From NCBI GenBank assembly GCA_003233295.1, contig QILJ01000157.1, positions 1-5,191 on the forward strand: a stretch of DNA of 5,191 bases, given 5' to 3'. The translations under genes were made by a program, and so were the position numbers. This DNA comes from Ignavibacteria bacterium. Its GTDB lineage: Bacteria; Bacteroidota; Ignavibacteria; Ignavibacteriales; Melioribacteraceae. Position 1 is the first letter of the stretch; the number at the start of each line of letters is the position of its first letter. Positions 4,376 to 5,191 of the stretch are shown here, in pieces. The notes below the pieces were generated by a model, which ran no database searches, had not been told where the DNA came from, and worked only from the letters and a program-made list of their open reading frames with translations.

Positions 4376-4934
4376 TTGCAAGCATCTTTCGAATGCCTGA
4401 ATAGACAAGAAAAGCTTCTTCTACAGGTGTGAGATTATTAATATCTTTATTTTGAAAATCCTCAAAATTATCTTCATACTTAATTTCTACACGCCCTTTA
4501 TTTCCTCTATTTATCCATGCTTTTATTTCTTTATGGGTTGCATCTATTACTTCATGAGTTGTCATTCCCGGGCGAACAAATTCATTAACAATATCATTCA
4601 TTATTTTTATTTCAGATGGTGAAAAATAATCTAAATCCGGTTTCTTAGTTGATTCAAAATAGTAGTTTCCGTCATCATCAATTTCTACTTTATAATATTC
4701 AGATTCCAAAATATCTATGTTATCATATAAATCCTTTGGAACAGGGCCTTTCTCGAATGCATCATAGGTAAGCCCTATAGCCGGCTGTCCTTTTAATTTG
4801 AGCAATCGAAAATCCATGAGTGCCAGATATTTATAAATATAGGTTTGATAAGCAGATTTCCCGGTTATTTCTTGGATTTTTTGGGCAAAAAAGGATATAG
4901 CATTCTCAAGTCGTTCTTTCTGATATGCCATCAT
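4353..4934 (-). CDS. Panacea-domain (DUF4065, SocA-like) antitoxin
   Basis: A 193-aa protein with the Panacea domain at about residues 10-150. Visible hallmarks are ISFFAQKIQEITGK (13-26), then YIYKYLALMDFRLLKLKGQP (32-51), and the signature LTYDAFEKGPVPKDLYD (55-71). These match the family's YLAD...G.P..G..Y.A...GPVP..LY pattern. A helical C-terminal part follows, with DATHKEIKAW. Panacea proteins (PanA, SocA, GepA-like) are antitoxins that act as partner-specific chaperone-like inhibitors of unrelated toxins; SocA also hands its toxin to ClpXP. Two ATG codons in tandem (4934 and 4931) lie six and nine bases after GAGGGA, so either can start. It is first in the unit, as antitoxins usually are, and its TAG overlaps the toxin gene. 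The frame is complete. Confidence 0.88.
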   Translation of the reverse strand: MMAYQKERLENAISFFAQKIQEITGKSAYQTYIYKYLALMDFRLLKLKGQPAIGLTYDAFEKGPVPKDLYDNIDILESEYYKVEIDDDGNYYFESTKKPDLDYFSPSEIKIMNDIVNEFVRPGMTTHEVIDATHKEIKAWINRGNKGRVEIKYEDNFEDFQNKDINNLTPVEEAFLVYSGIRKMLANENRRSI

Positions 4935-4986
4935 TCTTCTTCCCTCTTTCTTTCTTCATTATAATAACCGGATTAATTATATAAAA

Positions 4987-5015
4987 AATATATCATAACC
5001 CAATCCCTAAAACAA
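4987..5015 (-). promoter_or_regulatory. Candidate promoter of the Panacea antitoxin-toxin unit
   Basis: On the minus strand a -35-like TTGTTT (5010-5015) is followed after exactly 17 bases by TATATT (4987-4992), five of six matches to the -10 consensus. It lies about 53 bases upstream of the antitoxin ATG. The region is very AT-rich and has another TATAAT nearer the gene (around 4966-4971), so the exact promoter is uncertain. No clear palindromic operator is seen. Confidence 0.4.
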
Positions 5016-5032
5016 GTATAATATTTATTTTA

Positions 5033-5191
5033 TTACTTACTTTCAGGAAATGGAGCTGTAAGCAAATCATAAATACAAGCACCTGTTTCCCGGATTAAAA
5101 CTATAATTTCTTTAATATTTCCATCTTTAATAATCACTGACTCTTTTATGTTTTGATACATCCTCTTTTTAACATATTTCCCCTGCCGCAT
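5033..5191 (-). CDS. Unrecognised ORF, end of a gene or small gene at the right edge
   Basis: An open frame of 52 residues reads from the right edge to TAA at 5033-5035. The first visible codon is an ATG (5189-5191), but the upstream sequence is outside the window, so it may be an internal Met. The visible part begins MRQGKYVKKRMYQNIKES and ends in TAPFPESK. It has a normal mix of residues and an evenly hydrophobic stretch (IKEIIVLIRETGACIYDLL), suggesting alpha-beta structure. I do not recognise it. It lies 98 bases upstream of the Panacea antitoxin gene on the same strand, but the promoter-like gap suggests a separate unit. Confidence 0.4.
   Translation of the reverse strand: MRQGKYVKKRMYQNIKESVIIKDGNIKEIIVLIRETGACIYDLLTAPFPESK

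Overview
This low-GC (about 38-40% by eye) bacterial window is almost wholly accessory DNA. It is a patch of defence and toxin-antitoxin genes in which about half of the genes are dead. The organism cannot be named. AT-rich intergenic DNA, AGGAGG-type ribosome binding sites, ATGA-coupled two-gene units and an IS110-type relic fit an environmental, probably Gram-negative anaerobe (anammox planctomycetes, Nitrospirota and Desulfobacterota carry such patches), but this is a weak inference. Nearly every gene lies on the minus strand; only the IS110 relic and a short broken ORF are on the plus strand.

Left part (1-660, minus): an unrecognised ORF runs off the left edge. Next come two remnants joined end to end: the first 66 codons of a type III restriction endonuclease subunit (Res), and a frameshifted N-terminal piece of a RhuM-family protein. 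Together they look like what is left of a type III restriction-modification locus.

Left-centre (647-1921, minus): an apparently intact MNT-HEPN toxin-antitoxin pair with ATGA coupling (nucleotidyltransferase 1042-1359, HEPN protein 647-1045). It is preceded by a 30-codon ORF with a near-perfect ribosome binding site, probably a truncated gene, and by an unrecognised 111-aa gene.

Centre (2028-3839): a broken C-terminal half of an AlbA_2/RecG-like ATP-binding regulator (minus). It lost its N-terminal half and its winged helix, and has a TGA stop 10 codons before the ancestral end. A non-coding stretch with a compact nested inverted repeat follows, then an IS110-family transposase relic in at least three frames (plus). 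Beyond that is a tandem pair of palindromes (two TTCGCA/TGCGAA operators, centres 21 bp apart) in front of an AGGAGG and the stub of a dead ORF.

Right part (3840-5191, minus): an apparently intact Panacea (DUF4065/SocA-like) antitoxin gene overlaps a gene for a putative PemK/MazF-like toxin, matching the PanAT arrangement. A 29-codon ORF is ATGA-coupled behind it. Upstream lie a candidate promoter and the end of an unrecognised ORF that runs off the right edge.

Overall, the two self-maintaining toxin-antitoxin pairs (MNT-HEPN and PanAT-like) have kept open frames while the restriction, RhuM, AlbA_2 and transposase genes around them have decayed. I see no clearly new multi-gene system. The most novel candidates are the putative PanT toxin with its coupled mini-ORF, the unknown 111-aa gene, and the two structured non-coding elements.
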